Source: Micropruina glycogenica (GTDB lineage: Bacteria; Actinomycetota; Actinomycetes; Propionibacteriales; Propionibacteriaceae). Taken from it: a stretch of 64,000 nucleotides of DNA. A model generated the notes under the pieces. It was not told the DNA's origin. It did no database searches and was given only the letters and a program-made list of their open reading frames with translations. Made by a program: the position numbers and the translations under genes. The first letter of the stretch is position 1; each line of letters opens with the position of its first letter. The stretch is from assembly GCF_900289045.1 (NCBI RefSeq), contig NZ_LT985188.1:744001-808000 (forward strand), in the 5' to 3' direction. Below, piece by piece: positions 1-9,715 of this stretch.

Positions 1-432
1 GGCACCCCAGCCGAACCGGTCGTACAGCAGGTAGTTGCCTTCGGTGACCACCAGCGGCACCGACGGCTCGACCAGCACTGCGCTGCCGATCGATTCCTCC
101 AGGTCGCGGTCGAACCGCGGCGCGTACAGCGCGGACGATTGGCCGCGCAGCCTGGCCAGCAACGTCACGTAGCCGTCGACGTCGAAGGTGTCGGGTGCTC
201 CCTTGCGGTCGCGGCGGCCCAGCCGCAGCAACTCGGTGTTGGCCAGGTGAAAGCCGTCCATGCCGACCACGACCATCGACTCGCCGAGCCGGGCCTGCAG
301 GGCCGCCGACAGGGTGGACTTGCCCGCCCCGGGCGGCCCCACCAGACCGAGCAGGCGGCGTCGTCCGTCACGGGCGAGTTCAGCCGCCCGCTCGGTCGCC
401 TCGGCGACGGACAGGGTCGGCCGCGTGCACAT
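1..432 (-). CDS. Nucleoside/nucleotide kinase family protein, 3'-truncated by window edge
   Basis: 144 N-terminal residues are visible, starting at an ATG whose complement ends at 432; the rest lies left of the window. The Walker A motif GPPGAGKST is at residues 32-40, followed by VVGMDGFHLAN (about 53-63), typical of the uridine kinase/pantothenate kinase-like P-loop family that phosphorylates a small sugar- or nucleoside-like substrate. The stretch ending VVTEGNYLLYDRFGW matches the region that precedes the lid in this family. The substrate cannot be told from the fragment. It is transcribed divergently from phoH, with a 104-bp repeat in the gap between them. Confidence 0.75.
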   Translation of the reverse strand, partial: MCTRPTLSVAEATERAAELARDGRRRLLGLVGPPGAGKSTLSAALQARLGESMVVVGMDGFHLANTELLRLGRRDRKGAPDTFDVDGYVTLLARLRGQSSALYAPRFDRDLEESIGSAVLVEPSVPLVVTEGNYLLYDRFGWGA

Positions 433-482
433 GCGCTCAGCATCGGGCAGCGGCGGGGCGGTGGCCAAGTCAGCGACCGAAA

Positions 483-586
483 CCGATGCCGGCATCTGTG
501 TCTACCGCCAGGATCCGTATCTGATGCCGGGCTATTTCACGGCACCAGACCGCGGAGCCGGCACCGGGCAGCGATGCCGGCAACGG
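483..586. repeat. 104-bp dyad element, copy A
   Basis: One of three copies in the window (others at 22100-22203 and 31359-31462), each exactly 104 bp. The ends are CCGATGCCGGCATC and its mirror. The centre is a 26-bp inverted repeat at 522-547 with arms TG(A/G)TGCC and GGCACCA around TATTTC. The two 25-nt arms between centre and ends vary between copies. This copy sits in the phoH upstream region; its right end reads GCCGGCAACGG, one step away from a perfect palindrome. Confidence 0.8.
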
Positions 587-664
587 TTTTCGTCCCGCCG
601 GGTCGGCACCGCGACCTGTCGGTGCCGCGGAGTAGCATGCGTGAGTCAACTTCAAGGAGGAGCA

Positions 665-1663
<999 letters not shown>

Positions 1664-1664
1664 C

Positions 1665-2120
1665 ATGAGCGTCGAGGTCAACAACGAGTCCGGCGTGCCC
1701 GTCGACGAGCAGCGCCTGGTGGCCCTGGCCCTGTTCGCTCTGGACGCCCTGCGCATTCACCCCCAGGCCGAACTGTCGGTGCTGCTGGTCGACGAGCCCA
1801 CCATGGCCGCCTACCACGAGAAGTACATGGACGAGCCCGGCCCCACCGACGTGCTCAGCTTTCCGATGGACGAGCTGCGCCCGCCCCGCGACGGCGAAGA
1901 GCCACCCTTGGGCATGCTGGGCGACATCGTGCTGTGCCCGACGGTCACCGCGGCCCAGGCGGCCGAATCGAACCGCACCCCCGACGAGGAGGCCGACTAT
2001 CTACTGATTCACGGCCTGCTGCACCTGCTGGGCCACGACCACGCAGAGCCTGATGAGAAGAAGGTCATGTTCGACCTGAACGACCGCATCATCGCCGGCT
2101 GGAAGGCCGCACGGCGCTGA
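1665..2120 (+). CDS. ybeY: Endoribonuclease YbeY (rRNA maturation)
   Basis: Zinc-dependent single-strand endoribonuclease involved in 16S rRNA 3'-end maturation and ribosome quality control. 151 residues. The metal site H-x3-H-x5-H is seen as His116, His120 and His126 inside HGLLHLLGHDH. TDVLSFP at 61-67 is the other family signature. It starts one base after phoH and its stop overlaps the ATG of the next gene (TGATG), so it sits in the middle of a tight three-gene operon. Confidence 0.95.
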   Translation: MSVEVNNESGVPVDEQRLVALALFALDALRIHPQAELSVLLVDEPTMAAYHEKYMDEPGPTDVLSFPMDELRPPRDGEEPPLGMLGDIVLCPTVTAAQAAESNRTPDEEADYLLIHGLLHLLGHDHAEPDEKKVMFDLNDRIIAGWKAARR

Positions 2121-3070
2121 TGGCCGAGCGCCGGCGGCCGACGTTCGCCGAACTTCCCGACGACGTCCGCGGCTGGGTCGAGCACACCGTGGGCGGTCGG
2201 GTCGTGCGCACCGTTGCAGTTCAGGGTGGTTTCTCGCCCGGCGTGGCCGAAGCCTTGTTCACCGCCGGGGGTGCGGCCGGGTTTCTCAAGGCGGTTCACC
2301 CGGGCCTCAACCCCGACACACCGGCCCTGTTACGAGCCGAGGCCAAGGCACTGGCTTCGATGCCGTCAGGGCTGCCGATAGCGGCCCTGATCGATGTGCA
2401 CGATCAGGGCGACGACGGCTGGGTCGCTCTGCTGCTCGAACATGTGGACGGTCGGCAGGCCCCTTTGCCGTGGACTTCCGAAGCCGCCGATGCGGCTTTG
2501 GCCAGCCTTGTCGTACTGTCCGCGGCGCTCACTCCGGCACCGGCCGGCGAGTGGGTGAGAGCAGAGACAGCGCGGCGCAGCATGTTCACCTGCTGGCCGG
2601 CGCTGACCGATTGTGCAGACCTCGACCCGTGGCTGGTTGACCGGGTGCCGTGGCTGAACGCCGCCGCCGAGCGGGCGTTGTCGGCCATGGCGGGCGATGC
2701 GCTGATTCACCTCGACCTGCGGGCCGACAACATGATGCAGCGTCCAGACGGGGCCTTGGTGATCGTCGACTGGGCGTGGGCGATGCTCGGCGCGGCCTGG
2801 ATCGACCCGGTGCTGCTGGCCATCGAGTTCATTTCGAGCGGCGCACCCGGGCTCGACATCGATGCTCTGCTCACCCGCGTCGCTGACCAGCACGGCATCG
2901 GGGTCGACACCGCCGTCGACACGCTGGCCGGCATTCTCGGCTTCTTCGAAGCGGCCTGCCGCCGTCCCGATCCACCGGGGCTGCCCACGCTGCGCGACTT
3001 TCAGCGCTTCCAGGCCGACGCCCTGCGTGGCTGGTTGAAGGAGTCGGTGCTTGCGGGCCACCTTCAGTGA
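2120..3070 (+). CDS. Aminoglycoside phosphotransferase-like (APH family) kinase
   Basis: 316 residues with the APH/choline kinase fold. The catalytic loop reads HLDLRADNMM (about residue 197) and the metal-binding aspartate VIVDWAWA about 20 residues later. Members phosphorylate small hydroxylated molecules; most chromosomal copies in actinobacteria are not resistance genes and no substrate can be assigned. The start codon overlaps the ybeY stop, so translation is probably coupled. A REP-like palindrome follows 17 bp after the stop. Confidence 0.8.
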   Translation: MAERRRPTFAELPDDVRGWVEHTVGGRVVRTVAVQGGFSPGVAEALFTAGGAAGFLKAVHPGLNPDTPALLRAEAKALASMPSGLPIAALIDVHDQGDDGWVALLLEHVDGRQAPLPWTSEAADAALASLVVLSAALTPAPAGEWVRAETARRSMFTCWPALTDCADLDPWLVDRVPWLNAAAERALSAMAGDALIHLDLRADNMMQRPDGALVIVDWAWAMLGAAWIDPVLLAIEFISSGAPGLDIDALLTRVADQHGIGVDTAVDTLAGILGFFEAACRRPDPPGLPTLRDFQRFQADALRGWLKESVLAGHLQ

Positions 3071-3086
3071 TCGCTTGACGATCGGA

Positions 3087-3165
3087 GAGATCCAGGCGTT
3101 CGCCCGGATGACGGTGGGTGCGTCGCTGCGGGGGCTTCGTCATCCCGGCGAACGCCGAGATCCCG
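3087..3165. repeat. REP-like palindromic pair
   Basis: Two inverted copies of a palindrome of the type CATCCCGGCGAACGCCG (3087-3113 and 3139-3165) separated by about 25 bp, just past the stop of the phosphotransferase gene. The same unit occurs three times at 33241-33372. The pair could fold into a long hairpin and may also act as a transcription terminator for the phoH operon. Confidence 0.7.
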
Positions 3166-3170
3166 CCCGC

Positions 3171-3395
3171 TTACCTCCAGCTCGTCGGGCCCGACGACCC
3201 GGCCCGGTAGGTGTCCATCGGCACCGTGCCGTCGTCCCAGGCCTTCATCACCGGGGTGAGAATGCGCCACAGATCCTCTGCCACGTCGTCGCGCACCGAC
3301 AGCAGCGGATCGCCGTCCATGATGTGGGCCAGAATCTGGCCGTACGGCCGCACCGGACTGTTGCCCAGGTCGGCGGTGAGCACGGTCTGTTCGCG
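3171..3395 (-). pseudogene. C-terminal remnant of glucose-6-phosphate dehydrogenase-like gene
   Basis: About 75 codons on the minus strand ending at a TAA (3171-3173). The segment HIMDGDPLLSVRDDVAEDLW followed by ILTPVMKAWDDGTVPMDTYRAGSSGP resembles the end of G6PDH, where a DG(D)xxL(S/F)xR motif is followed by a Trp-containing helix and a YxAGSxGP tail. The N-terminal ~400 residues are missing. The fragment is joined out of frame to the NlpC-like fragment. The assignment is from pattern memory only and could be a related dehydrogenase. Confidence 0.55.
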
Positions 3396-3643
3396 GTCAT
3401 CACACCGATCTGCTGGTCTCTCACGGTGAGGCCAAGCTTCTGTGCAGCCACCATGACGTGGGCGGCGTTGACCGGCTGCGCGTGGTCGTAGCCGGCGATC
3501 GGTCCTTCCGGGACGGAGTTGGGGTCAACGTAGACGGCCCGGCCGCCGAGGTTGCAGGCGGCGGGGGTGCTGCCGGTGATGAGGATCACGCCGCTGAGCA
3601 CGAACCCGATCAGGAGAGCGCGGATGAGCAGGATCGCAACCAT
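3392..3643 (-). pseudogene. N-terminal remnant of an exported NlpC/lysozyme-like protein
   Basis: 84 codons from an ATG at 3643: a hydrophobic signal/anchor (about residues 4-24), then a region ending AAQKLGLTVRDQQIGVMTA. That is the familiar lead-in of actinobacterial cell-wall hydrolases (a helix of the form LGL..R..VIAVATAMQES). It stops abruptly where the zwf-like fragment begins in another frame. Nothing of the catalytic domain remains. It is non-functional as it stands. Confidence 0.5.
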
Positions 3644-3651
3644 GGTGCGGC

Positions 3652-3930
3652 CACTCGAGCACCGATGGGAAGAACGAGCCGGTGCGTAGCTTCGGGATCT
3701 GCACTTCGACGGTGCCGCCCTTGGTCATCACCTCCCGGGGGCGGGTGCCGTTGCGTTCGTTGGTGCGCTCGGGGGTGCGTTCGTAGCGGGTCGGCGCCGA
3801 TCACGGCGATCGCTTCGGCGTCGATCAACTCCTGCAACACCATCCGGACCGACTCGCGCACGAGGTCGACCCCCTCGCCGTTGTGGACAGACGTCAGTAA
3901 CCCGGACAGAGCAGACTGGAACTGGGCCAT
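3652..3930 (-). pseudogene. Truncated, frameshifted IS256-family transposase
   Basis: Begins at an ATG (complement of 3928-3930) with MAQFQSALSGLLTSVHN and a helix ending ELIDAEAIAVIGADP, then after a frameshift near 3735-3780 reads MTKGGTVEVQIPKLRTGSFFPSVLE. The order (E)A..VIGA.P.ER..., then T..G..E..IPKLR.GSFFPS.LE is the N-terminal ~95 residues of IS256-type mutator transposases. The DDE domain is absent. The break falls at about 3652 next to the NlpC-like fragment. It marks the left border of the ribose operon segment. Confidence 0.75.
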
Positions 3931-4182
3931 CGGTGAACCTCTTTCGATGCGTGCTTGGCCGTACACACCGAAGATCTCGCCGATGGCCCACCCATCAGCT
4001 CAGGACACGCCCACCCCCAAAAGCCCACCACCCGGAGGGACCCACACGCGCGCAGTTCGTCCGTCGTCAGCTCGAAGTCGGCGGGGGAGCGCTCACCTTG
4101 TTGAATCTCGCACCACGTGTCCCTCGACGGAAGCGCGCCAACGCCGTACGGACGCATCTTCCCCTGCCTCTTCTCCCTCCTC

Positions 4183-4241
4183 TTGACACGCGCAAACGCA
4201 CCTCCTACGATCCATGTAAACGATTACAGCAAACGATTACA
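4183..4241 (+). promoter_or_regulatory. rbs promoter and LacI-type operator
   Basis: TTGACA at 4183-4188 and TACGAT at 4206-4211 are separated by 17 bp, a near-consensus housekeeping promoter. Directly downstream, TGTAAACGATTACA (4215-4228) is followed by GCAAACGATTACA (to 4241): two tandem AACGATTACA units around a CG centre, as in LacI-family operators. Binding there would cover the start of transcription, so RbsR probably represses itself and the whole operon, relieved by ribose. Confidence 0.8.
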
Positions 4242-4265
4242 GGCGTCGAAGAGGAGGCCGCGGGC

Positions 4266-5273
4266 ATGGCAACCCTCAAGGATGTGGCCAGGACCGCCGG
4301 GGTCTCCGTGGCGTCCGTATCGCGTGTGCTCAGCAACCAGCCGCAGGTGTCGGATGCACTTCGGGAGAAGGTGCTGGCCGCTGCTGCGCACCACAGCTTC
4401 CGCCCGAACGCCGTGGGTCGTGCGCTGCGTGGCACGGGCACCCGGACGATCGGCCTGGTCGTCTCCGACCTGCTCAACCCCTTCTTCACCGAACTGGCCC
4501 GGGCGGTCGAGGACGCGGCCCGCGAGGCCGGCTACCTGATGATCGTCGGCAACGCCGATGAGCGACCCGAACAGCAGGACCTGTACGTCCGGACCCTGCT
4601 GGAGCGGCAGGTGGACGGGCTGATCGTGGTGCCCACGGTTGAGACCTCCCCGCTGCTCCGCGAGGCCGCGGATCTCGAGCAGCACCTCGTCCTGCTCGAC
4701 CGCCCCGCGAGTGAGGTGCACGCCCCCCTGGTTTCCTCCGACACCTCCGACGCCGTATCCCAGCTGGTCGACTACCTGGTCACGACCGGGCGCCAGAACA
4801 TCGGAGTGCTCGCGGGTCCGCAGTACGCCGGCACCGCTCACCAGCGACTGGAGGCGGTCCGTGAAGCCCTGGCCCGGCATGGGCTCGATCTCCCGGCCGA
4901 GCGAGTGTGGGTCGGTGACTACAAGCGTGACTCGGGTCGCGCCCAGACGCGACGCATGCTCGACGAGCGGACCACGCCCGAGGCCCTGCTGGTGTCCAAC
5001 GGACGGATGGCGCTCGGTGTCCTCGACACCCTGTCGCACGCCCCGGTCGAGGGAAGCCCGTTGCCCGGTGACCTGGCCCTGGCGGCGATCGACGATCTCG
5101 ACGTCTTCACGCTGCTGCGCCCGTCCGTGACGGCGATCGCGCAACCGACCCGCGAGTTGGGCCGCCGCGCCTTCGGCCTCCTGCTCGACCGCATCGCCGG
5201 CAAGCCGGTTGAGAGTGTCCGCATCCCGTGCACGCTCCACCTGCGCGAATCCACCGAACCTCGGCGCGTCTGA
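4266..5273 (+). CDS. rbsR: LacI-family ribose operon repressor
   Basis: 335 residues. The N-terminal helix-turn-helix MATLKDVARTAGVSVASVSRVLSN is followed by a hinge and a periplasmic-binding-protein-like effector domain (from about residue 60, TRTIGLVVSDLLNPFFTEL). The ATG at 4266 has AGGAGG about 9 bases upstream; an upstream extension of the frame is not supported by the family. It is the first gene of the rbs operon and its operator lies between the promoter and its start. The likely ligand is ribose, from its neighbours rbsACBKD. Confidence 0.9.
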   Translation: MATLKDVARTAGVSVASVSRVLSNQPQVSDALREKVLAAAAHHSFRPNAVGRALRGTGTRTIGLVVSDLLNPFFTELARAVEDAAREAGYLMIVGNADERPEQQDLYVRTLLERQVDGLIVVPTVETSPLLREAADLEQHLVLLDRPASEVHAPLVSSDTSDAVSQLVDYLVTTGRQNIGVLAGPQYAGTAHQRLEAVREALARHGLDLPAERVWVGDYKRDSGRAQTRRMLDERTTPEALLVSNGRMALGVLDTLSHAPVEGSPLPGDLALAAIDDLDVFTLLRPSVTAIAQPTRELGRRAFGLLLDRIAGKPVESVRIPCTLHLRESTEPRRV

Positions 5274-5312
5274 CGACGCACGAACCAACCACATCCGTCA
5301 GAAAGGAACACT

Positions 5313-6821
5313 ATGAGTCAGGCGCCGCCCCTATTGCAGGTCGAGGGACTCGTCAAGCGCTTCCCCGGCGTCGTCGCCCTCGGCGGCGTCTCGTTCGACC
5401 TGGTCCCCGGGGAAGTGCATGTGCTGCTCGGCGAGAACGGCGCCGGTAAGTCGACGCTGATCAAGTGCCTCGCCGGCGTCCACCAGTCCGATGAGGGCAC
5501 GATCATGGTCGACGGCAAGCCTGTGGTGCTGCACGGCACCGCGGATGCGGAGCGTCTCGGCATTGCCACTATCCACCAGGAGTTCAACCTGGTCACCCAG
5601 CTGAGCGTCGCGGAGAATGTTCTGCTCGGCCGGCAGCCCCGGTCCGCGGGGATCATCAAGCCGTCGGAGATGAACCGTGTTGCCGCCCAAGCCATGGCGA
5701 AGGTTGGGCTGACGATCGATCCACGGACGCCGGTGTCGAGCCTCGGTGTGGCGCGCCAGCAGCTCGTGGAGATCGCGAAGGCCCTCAGCTTGGACGCGCG
5801 CATCCTGATCATGGACGAGCCCACGGCGGCGCTCACCGATGACGAGGTGGACCGGCTCCTGGCGCTCATGGAAGAGCTCCGCTCGCGCGGCGTGGCGATG
5901 GTCTTCATCTCGCACCACCTCGATGAGATCCGCCGGATCGGAGACCGGGTGACCGTGCTCCGCGACGGCAAGTCGATCAGCACCGTGCCGGCGTCGACGC
6001 CCACCCATGAACTGGTCCGGCTCATGGTCGGCCGCTCGATCGATGCGCAGTACCCCCGTGCGCGGGGCGAGGTCGGCGATGTCCTCCTCTCCGTGGAGGC
6101 GCTCACCGCGAAGGGCCGGTTCGAGGACATCAACCTCGAGGTGCGCGCCGGTGAGGTGGTCGGCCTGGCCGGGCTCGTGGGGGCGGGACGCACGGAGGTG
6201 CTCCGCGCGATCTTCGGCGCCGATGCGTTCGACACAGGCACCGTCACGGTCAAAGGCAAGCCAAGCCGTCGCCGCGGCATCGCGCGAGGCATCGAGCAGG
6301 GCTTGGGGCTGGTCCCCGAAGACCGCAAGCACCAGGGCCTTGTACTCGGGGCGTCCGTGGCCGACAACATGGGACTGGTGCTGTTGCGTGATGCCACGCG
6401 CGCGGGCGTGGTGAACCTCGGCCGGCTCGCCGAGTTGGCCCGCCGCGGCGTCGAGAGCCTGCGGATCCGGACGCCCAACACGAAGGCACTCGTGAAGAAC
6501 CTCTCCGGGGGTAACCAGCAGAAGGTCGTCATGGGCAAGTGGCTCCTAGCCGACCCGACCGTCCTGCTCCTCGACGAACCGACTCGCGGCGTCGACGTAG
6601 GTGCCAAGGTCGAGATCTACAACCTCATCAACGACATGACATCGGCCGGACGCGGAGTGCTGATGGCTTCCTCCGACCTACCCGAGGTGATCGGCATCTG
6701 CGATCGGATCCTCGTCATGGCCCAAGGCCGCATTGTCGGCGAACTCAGTCACGAAGAAGCGACGCAGGCCACCGTCATGGCCCTGGCAGTCCAAGAAATG
6801 GAGTCAACCCGTGCCCACTGA
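5313..6821 (+). CDS. rbsA: Ribose ABC transporter, ATP-binding subunit
   Basis: 502 residues with two tandem ABC domains, as in all sugar transporters of the CUT2 class. Domain 1 has an intact Walker A GENGAGKST (residues 40-48) and Walker B ILIMDEPTAAL. Domain 2 has the usual degenerate A loop (GLVGAGRTE), an LSGGNQQKV signature and VLLLDEPTRGVDVGAK. It energises ribose import through RbsC at the inner face of the membrane. Its last codons overlap rbsC, and a GAAAGGA ribosome site precedes the ATG. Confidence 0.95.
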   Translation: MSQAPPLLQVEGLVKRFPGVVALGGVSFDLVPGEVHVLLGENGAGKSTLIKCLAGVHQSDEGTIMVDGKPVVLHGTADAERLGIATIHQEFNLVTQLSVAENVLLGRQPRSAGIIKPSEMNRVAAQAMAKVGLTIDPRTPVSSLGVARQQLVEIAKALSLDARILIMDEPTAALTDDEVDRLLALMEELRSRGVAMVFISHHLDEIRRIGDRVTVLRDGKSISTVPASTPTHELVRLMVGRSIDAQYPRARGEVGDVLLSVEALTAKGRFEDINLEVRAGEVVGLAGLVGAGRTEVLRAIFGADAFDTGTVTVKGKPSRRRGIARGIEQGLGLVPEDRKHQGLVLGASVADNMGLVLLRDATRAGVVNLGRLAELARRGVESLRIRTPNTKALVKNLSGGNQQKVVMGKWLLADPTVLLLDEPTRGVDVGAKVEIYNLINDMTSAGRGVLMASSDLPEVIGICDRILVMAQGRIVGELSHEEATQATVMALAVQEMESTRAH

Positions 6822-7779
6822 CATCGCACCCGCCTCGCCTTGGTCGAGCCGCGCCAAGGAGACGCTCGGCCAGAACGGTGCCCTCGGCGCCCTGGTCGTT
6901 CTCGGCATCGCCATGGCCATCCTCTCCCCGGTCTTCCTGACCCCGCAGAACCTGACGAACGTGGGCACGCAGGCGGCCGTCGTCGCGATCCTCGCCTTCG
7001 GTCAGACGTTCGTGATCGTCTCGGCAGGGATCGACCTGTCCGTCGGGTCGGTGGCGGCCCTTTCCGCGATCGTAACCGGCTACGGTGCCAGCAACCTCGG
7101 CCTGCCTGCCTGGATCGCCATCCTGCTCGGACTCGCAACCGGCTTGGCCGCAGGCGTCGTCAACGGGATCCTCATCAGCTACGGACGCCTCCCCGCCTTC
7201 ATCGCGACTATGGCCATGTTGTCGGTGGCCAGGGGTCTCGCGCTCGTGCTCTCCAACGGCATCCCCGTAAAGGTACCGGCCGAGGTCGCCTTCTTCGGTT
7301 CGACGCTTGGCGGCTGGCTTCCGGTCCCACTGGTGATCATGGTGGTGCTGGGCGTCCTGGCGGCCTTCATCCTCAACCGCACCTACGTCGGCCGCTGCAT
7401 GTACGCGATCGGCGGCAACGAGGAGGCAGCACGCCTGTCCGGAATCAACGTCGGCAGGCAGAAGCTGATCATCTACGGCCTGTCGGCCACCTTCGCCGCC
7501 GTGGCAGGCCTCGTCCTCGCCGGACGCCTCGCCTCCGGCCAGCCGCAGGCCGCCGCCGGCTACGAGCTGGACGCGATCGCCGCCGTCGTCATCGGTGGTG
7601 CCAGCCTGGCAGGTGGTACCGGCCGGGCCTTCGGGACCTTCGTCGGCGCCCTCGTCCTCGCCGTCATCCGCAACGGTCTCAACCTGCTCAACGTCTCCTC
7701 GTTCTGGCAGCAGGTCGTCATCGGCATCGTGATCGCCCTCGCGGTCCTCACAGACACCCTGCGTCGCAAGTCCAAGTGA
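6811..7779 (+). CDS. rbsC: Ribose ABC transporter, permease subunit
   Basis: 322 residues, strongly hydrophobic, about eight to ten membrane segments. It carries the CUT2 permease signatures (ILAFGQTFVIVSAGIDLSVGS near the N-terminus and ARLSGINV near residue 210). The GTG at 6811 overlaps the end of rbsA by 11 bases, and this is the start where family similarity begins; the open frame further upstream lies inside rbsA. All five Ile-Leu pairs seen use ATC-CTS codons, unlike resident genes such as phoH. Confidence 0.93.
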   Translation: MPTDIAPASPWSSRAKETLGQNGALGALVVLGIAMAILSPVFLTPQNLTNVGTQAAVVAILAFGQTFVIVSAGIDLSVGSVAALSAIVTGYGASNLGLPAWIAILLGLATGLAAGVVNGILISYGRLPAFIATMAMLSVARGLALVLSNGIPVKVPAEVAFFGSTLGGWLPVPLVIMVVLGVLAAFILNRTYVGRCMYAIGGNEEAARLSGINVGRQKLIIYGLSATFAAVAGLVLAGRLASGQPQAAAGYELDAIAAVVIGGASLAGGTGRAFGTFVGALVLAVIRNGLNLLNVSSFWQQVVIGIVIALAVLTDTLRRKSK

Positions 7780-7808
7780 CGCTCCCACCCATCGAAAGGA
7801 AACAGTCC

Positions 7809-8744
7809 ATGTCCCGTCTCGGAACGCGCATCGCTGCGGTAGTCGCCGCCGGAGCCCTCCTCCTCACCGGATGCTCCCAAGGAACCCCTCCAACCAGCCA
7901 GGGGAGCCAGGCCAGCAAGGTCAAGCTCGGCATGGCCATCTCGACATTGAACAACCCCTTCTTCGTCTCGCTGGAGAAGGGCGCCAAGGACGCTGCCGCA
8001 GCGGCCGGCGCCGAACTTCTCGTCACCGACGCCCGTGACGACGCAACCCAACAGGCCAACCAGATCCAGAACTTCCAGGCCCAGCAGGTCAACGCTGTCC
8101 TGATCAACCCGGTCGACTCGGACGCGGCCGCCCCGATCGTCGCCCCACTCATCTCCGCCAAGATGCCGGTCGTCGCCGTGGACCGCGCCGTCGCCGGGAC
8201 GGATGTGAACGCGTTCGTGGCCTCCGACAACGTCGCTGGCGGCCGCCTAGCCGCTGAGGCGCTCGCCAAGGCCATCGGCGAGAAGGGCGAGGTGATCGTT
8301 CTCCAGGGTGTCGCCGGCACCACGGCATCGCGTGAGCGGGGCCAGGGGTTCACCGAGGGCATCGCCAAGTTCCCAGGGATCAAGGTCGTCGCGAAGCAGC
8401 CGGCCGACTTCGACCGCACGAAGGGCCTCGACGTCACGACGAACCTGATGCAGGCCAACTCCAACGTGGTGGGCATCTTCGCTGAGAACGACGAGATGGC
8501 GCTCGGCGCCATCCAGGCCCTCGGCAACCGCGCGGGTGAGGCCGTGAAGGTGGTCGGGTTCGACGGCACCGATGACGGCATCGCCGCCATCAAGGCGGGA
8601 ACGATGTACGCGTCGATCGCCCAGCAGCCGGAGGAGCTCGGCAAGCAGGCAGTTGAGGTTGCCATCAAGCTGGCCAAGGGCGAGACGGTCGAGAAGACCA
8701 TTGCCGTCCCGGTGGTCGTCCTCGACAAGGACTCCGCAAAGTAG
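7809..8744 (+). CDS. rbsB: Ribose ABC transporter, substrate-binding lipoprotein
   Basis: 311 residues. The lipoprotein signal peptide has lipobox LLTGC, with Cys22 as the modified residue. The mature part is a type I periplasmic binding protein (GMAISTLNNPFFVSLEKGAKDAA..., then IFAENDEMALGAIQAL), matching ribose/CUT2 binding proteins. It is anchored outside the cytoplasmic membrane and delivers ribose to RbsC. A perfect 16-bp hairpin follows its stop, which would raise its share of the operon mRNA relative to rbsK and rbsD. Confidence 0.93.
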   Translation: MSRLGTRIAAVVAAGALLLTGCSQGTPPTSQGSQASKVKLGMAISTLNNPFFVSLEKGAKDAAAAAGAELLVTDARDDATQQANQIQNFQAQQVNAVLINPVDSDAAAPIVAPLISAKMPVVAVDRAVAGTDVNAFVASDNVAGGRLAAEALAKAIGEKGEVIVLQGVAGTTASRERGQGFTEGIAKFPGIKVVAKQPADFDRTKGLDVTTNLMQANSNVVGIFAENDEMALGAIQALGNRAGEAVKVVGFDGTDDGIAAIKAGTMYASIAQQPEELGKQAVEVAIKLAKGETVEKTIAVPVVVLDKDSAK

Positions 8745-8752
8745 CCAACCTC

Positions 8753-8790
8753 CCGGGCGGGCACTGCCTAGTCGGGCAGTGCCCGCCCGG
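8753..8790 (+). terminator. Intercistronic GC-rich hairpin between rbsB and rbsK
   Basis: Perfect 16-bp inverted repeat CCGGGCGGGCACTGCC (8753-8768) / complement (8775-8790) with a 6-base loop, no clear T-run. It begins 8 bases after the rbsB stop and ends 18 before rbsK. Probably a partial terminator or 3'-end stabiliser that favours rbsB. Confidence 0.75.
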
Positions 8791-8808
8791 CTTTGCGAAG
8801 GAGACACT

Positions 8809-9699
8809 GTGAGCATTGTGGTGATCGGGTCGGCCAATGCCGACCTCGTCATTGAGGTCGACCGCCGCCCGGCGGGCGGAGAGACCCTCATCGGTTCCGA
8901 CCTCGTCATCACACCGGGTGGCAAGGGCGCCAACCAGGCGGTCGCGGCTGGTCTGCTGGGCGCCGACGTTGCGTTCGTCGGGTGCGTGGGCGCCGATGGC
9001 AACGGCGACCTGCTGCGGCGATCGCTGGAATCGGCGGGGGTTCGCACAGCCGGCATGGCGACCGCCGACCGCCCGACCGGGTGCGCCCTCATCGTCGTCA
9101 CCCCAGACGGCGAGAACTCGATCGTCGTGTCGCCAGGCGCCAACGGCAGGGTGACCCCGGACCTGATGGCGGAACACGAGGCCGAGTGGTCGCGGGCTTT
9201 CATCGTCGTCATGCAACACGAGGTGCCGCTGGAGACGGTGACGTACATGGCCGCCCAGTGCCGTGAGCGCGGCGTCCGCTTTGTCCTGAACGCGGCCCCC
9301 GCCGCCGACGTCCCCGGCGACGTGCTGGCCGCCTGTGACCCCCTGGTGGTCAATGAGACGGAGGCCGCGCTGGTCGTGGGCGTGCCCGCTGACGCGGCCG
9401 AACCGGCCGAACTCGGACGCCAACTGCTCGACCGGGGCGCCCGCAGCGTCGTGATCACGCTCGGCGCACAAGGTTCCCTGGCGGTGCTTCCCGACGGGAC
9501 GGTGGTCACCCACCCTGCCGAACGCGTCACCGCTGTGGACACCACGGGTGCCGGGGATGCCTTCGTGGGCGCCATGGCAGCGGCGCTCGCGTCCGGTCAA
9601 AACATCGAACACGCTCTGGCACTCGGGACGCGCGTCGCTGCGGTTGCAGTCCAACGGCGTGGGGCGCAGGCTTCCTACCCGCGTCGAGACGAGCTGTGA
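8809..9699 (+). CDS. rbsK: Ribokinase
   Basis: 296 residues, PfkB-family sugar kinase that converts ribose to ribose 5-phosphate. Seen are the N-terminal substrate motif GGKGANQAVAAGLLGA (about residues 40-55) and the C-terminal PfkB signature DTTGAGDAFVGA with the catalytic Asp. The GTG at 8809 has AAGGAGA just upstream and begins VSIVVIGSANADLV as in the family. It lies between rbsB and rbsD in the operon. Confidence 0.94.
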   Translation: MSIVVIGSANADLVIEVDRRPAGGETLIGSDLVITPGGKGANQAVAAGLLGADVAFVGCVGADGNGDLLRRSLESAGVRTAGMATADRPTGCALIVVTPDGENSIVVSPGANGRVTPDLMAEHEAEWSRAFIVVMQHEVPLETVTYMAAQCRERGVRFVLNAAPAADVPGDVLAACDPLVVNETEAALVVGVPADAAEPAELGRQLLDRGARSVVITLGAQGSLAVLPDGTVVTHPAERVTAVDTTGAGDAFVGAMAAALASGQNIEHALALGTRVAAVAVQRRGAQASYPRRDEL

Positions 9700-9715
9700 G
9701 GAAAGAGGTCACGGA

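Noticed and set aside
4008-4157. Small minus-strand open frame left of the rbs promoter containing FELTTDELR
   Set aside because: The segment shows only a few protein-like residues and no complete domain; probably the IS256 left end or a remnant too short to name.
6840-7790. Extra N-terminal part of the rbsB frame inside rbsC
   Set aside because: Arg/Pro-rich noise from reading rbsC out of frame; rbsB begins at 7809 with a signal peptide and lipobox.
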